NCBI GenBank assembly: GCA_018665005.1
Contig: JABJEE010000147.1
Location: forward strand, 1 to 14,207
Direction: 5' to 3'
Source: Flavobacteriales bacterium
Lineage (GTDB): Bacteria > Bacteroidota > Bacteroidia > Flavobacteriales_D > Crocinitomicaceae
DNA: 14,207 nt
The translations under genes and the position numbers were made by a program. Under the pieces are notes generated by a model. The model saw only the letters and a program-made list of their open reading frames with translations, was not told where the DNA came from and made no database searches. Positions 13,888 through 14,207 of the stretch are shown piece after piece; the stretch's first letter is position 1; every line of letters begins with the position of its first letter.

Positions 13888-14207
13888 ATGAAAAAAACAC
13901 TAATCCTATTCTTTACAATCATTGGTCTAACATTATCCGCCCAACAAGAAGCTCCACCACAGGGGATTAATTATCAAGCTGTGGTTTATTCTGATAATGG
14001 AAACAATCAACCTGGATTGAATAATCCGGGTCAGGTTCTATGGAATCAGGATATTACTATGCGATTTGCTGTTTATCAAGGGGAAGATAATCCAACATTG
14101 ATTTATCAGGAAATGCATGCCATTACTACGGATGAGTTTGGAATGGTTTCCTTAGTTATCGGTCAAGGAGTGCCTCAGGGAACTCAACTTTTTGAGACCA
14201 TTTATTG
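13888..14207 (+). CDS. Secreted fibre-type protein N-terminus, truncated by the window end
   Basis: The first 106 codons are open to the last base and the gene continues beyond the window. A signal peptide (MKKTLILFFTIIGLTLSAQQ) is followed by PPQGINYQAVVYSDNGN, DITMRFAVYQGEDNPTLIYQ and ITTDEFGMVSLVIGQG. This is the standard N-terminal domain of long Bacteroidota surface proteins, which often continue into collagen-like or tail-fibre-like repeats and a T9SS sorting domain or an endosialidase-type chaperone. The C-terminal part is not visible, so the full architecture is open. It is the third gene of the operon that starts at 12761. The ATG follows the previous stop by 11 bases, and no terminator lies between them. 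Confidence 0.85.
   Translation, partial: MKKTLILFFTIIGLTLSAQQEAPPQGINYQAVVYSDNGNNQPGLNNPGQVLWNQDITMRFAVYQGEDNPTLIYQEMHAITTDEFGMVSLVIGQGVPQGTQLFETIY

Overview
The window comes from a Bacteroidota genome, most likely a marine or freshwater flavobacterium of the Crocinitomicaceae/Cryomorphaceae kind. The evidence is AT-rich DNA, TAnnTTTG promoter boxes, several type IX secretion (T9SS) C-terminal sorting domains, a TonB receptor with a carboxypeptidase-regulatory-like front domain, and the general absence of Shine-Dalgarno sequences. The exact genus is inference. No gene symbol could be assigned with confidence. Most products are secreted or outer-membrane proteins.

Layout, left to right. 1-3030 (minus): the bulk of a >1010-residue T9SS protein with seven exactly equal 58-residue propeller-type repeats; its last residues lie outside the window. 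3308-6155 (plus): a compact cluster of a His-rich exported protein, a TonB-dependent receptor and a Cys-rich lipoprotein, closed by a strong terminator; a transition-metal uptake role is inferred. 6294-8495 (plus): a 733-residue T9SS protein with a P-domain, PKD domains and a canonical sorting domain. 8617-9495 (plus): a propeller-like secreted protein with a compact sorting tail. 9560-10120 (minus): a CIA30-like protein, convergent with it. 10359-11345 (plus): a leucine-rich-repeat T9SS protein. 11741-12289 (plus): a small secreted beta-sandwich-like protein. 12761-14207 (plus): the start of a tight operon with a short T9SS protein, an outer-membrane beta-barrel protein and a truncated fibre-type secreted protein.

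The most unusual part is 11346-12760. Two diverged copies of a block lie about 0.98-1.0 kb apart. Each holds, in plus-strand order, a gene terminator, CCTAGCACA repeat(s), a hairpin terminator that works on the minus strand, and the 3' half of an initiator-type tRNA-Met read on the minus strand. The similarity between the copies stops in the tRNA anticodon loop. Exactly one promoter-gene-terminator unit lies between them. This is what repeated site-specific integration into a tRNA gene would leave, and it resembles a gene-cassette array whose cargo is T9SS-secreted proteins. No recombinase gene is visible here, so the mechanism is a hypothesis.

The genes at 8617, 10359 and 11741 share a compact C-terminal tail and near-identical terminators, so their 3' ends behave as a common module even though their N-terminal domains are unrelated.
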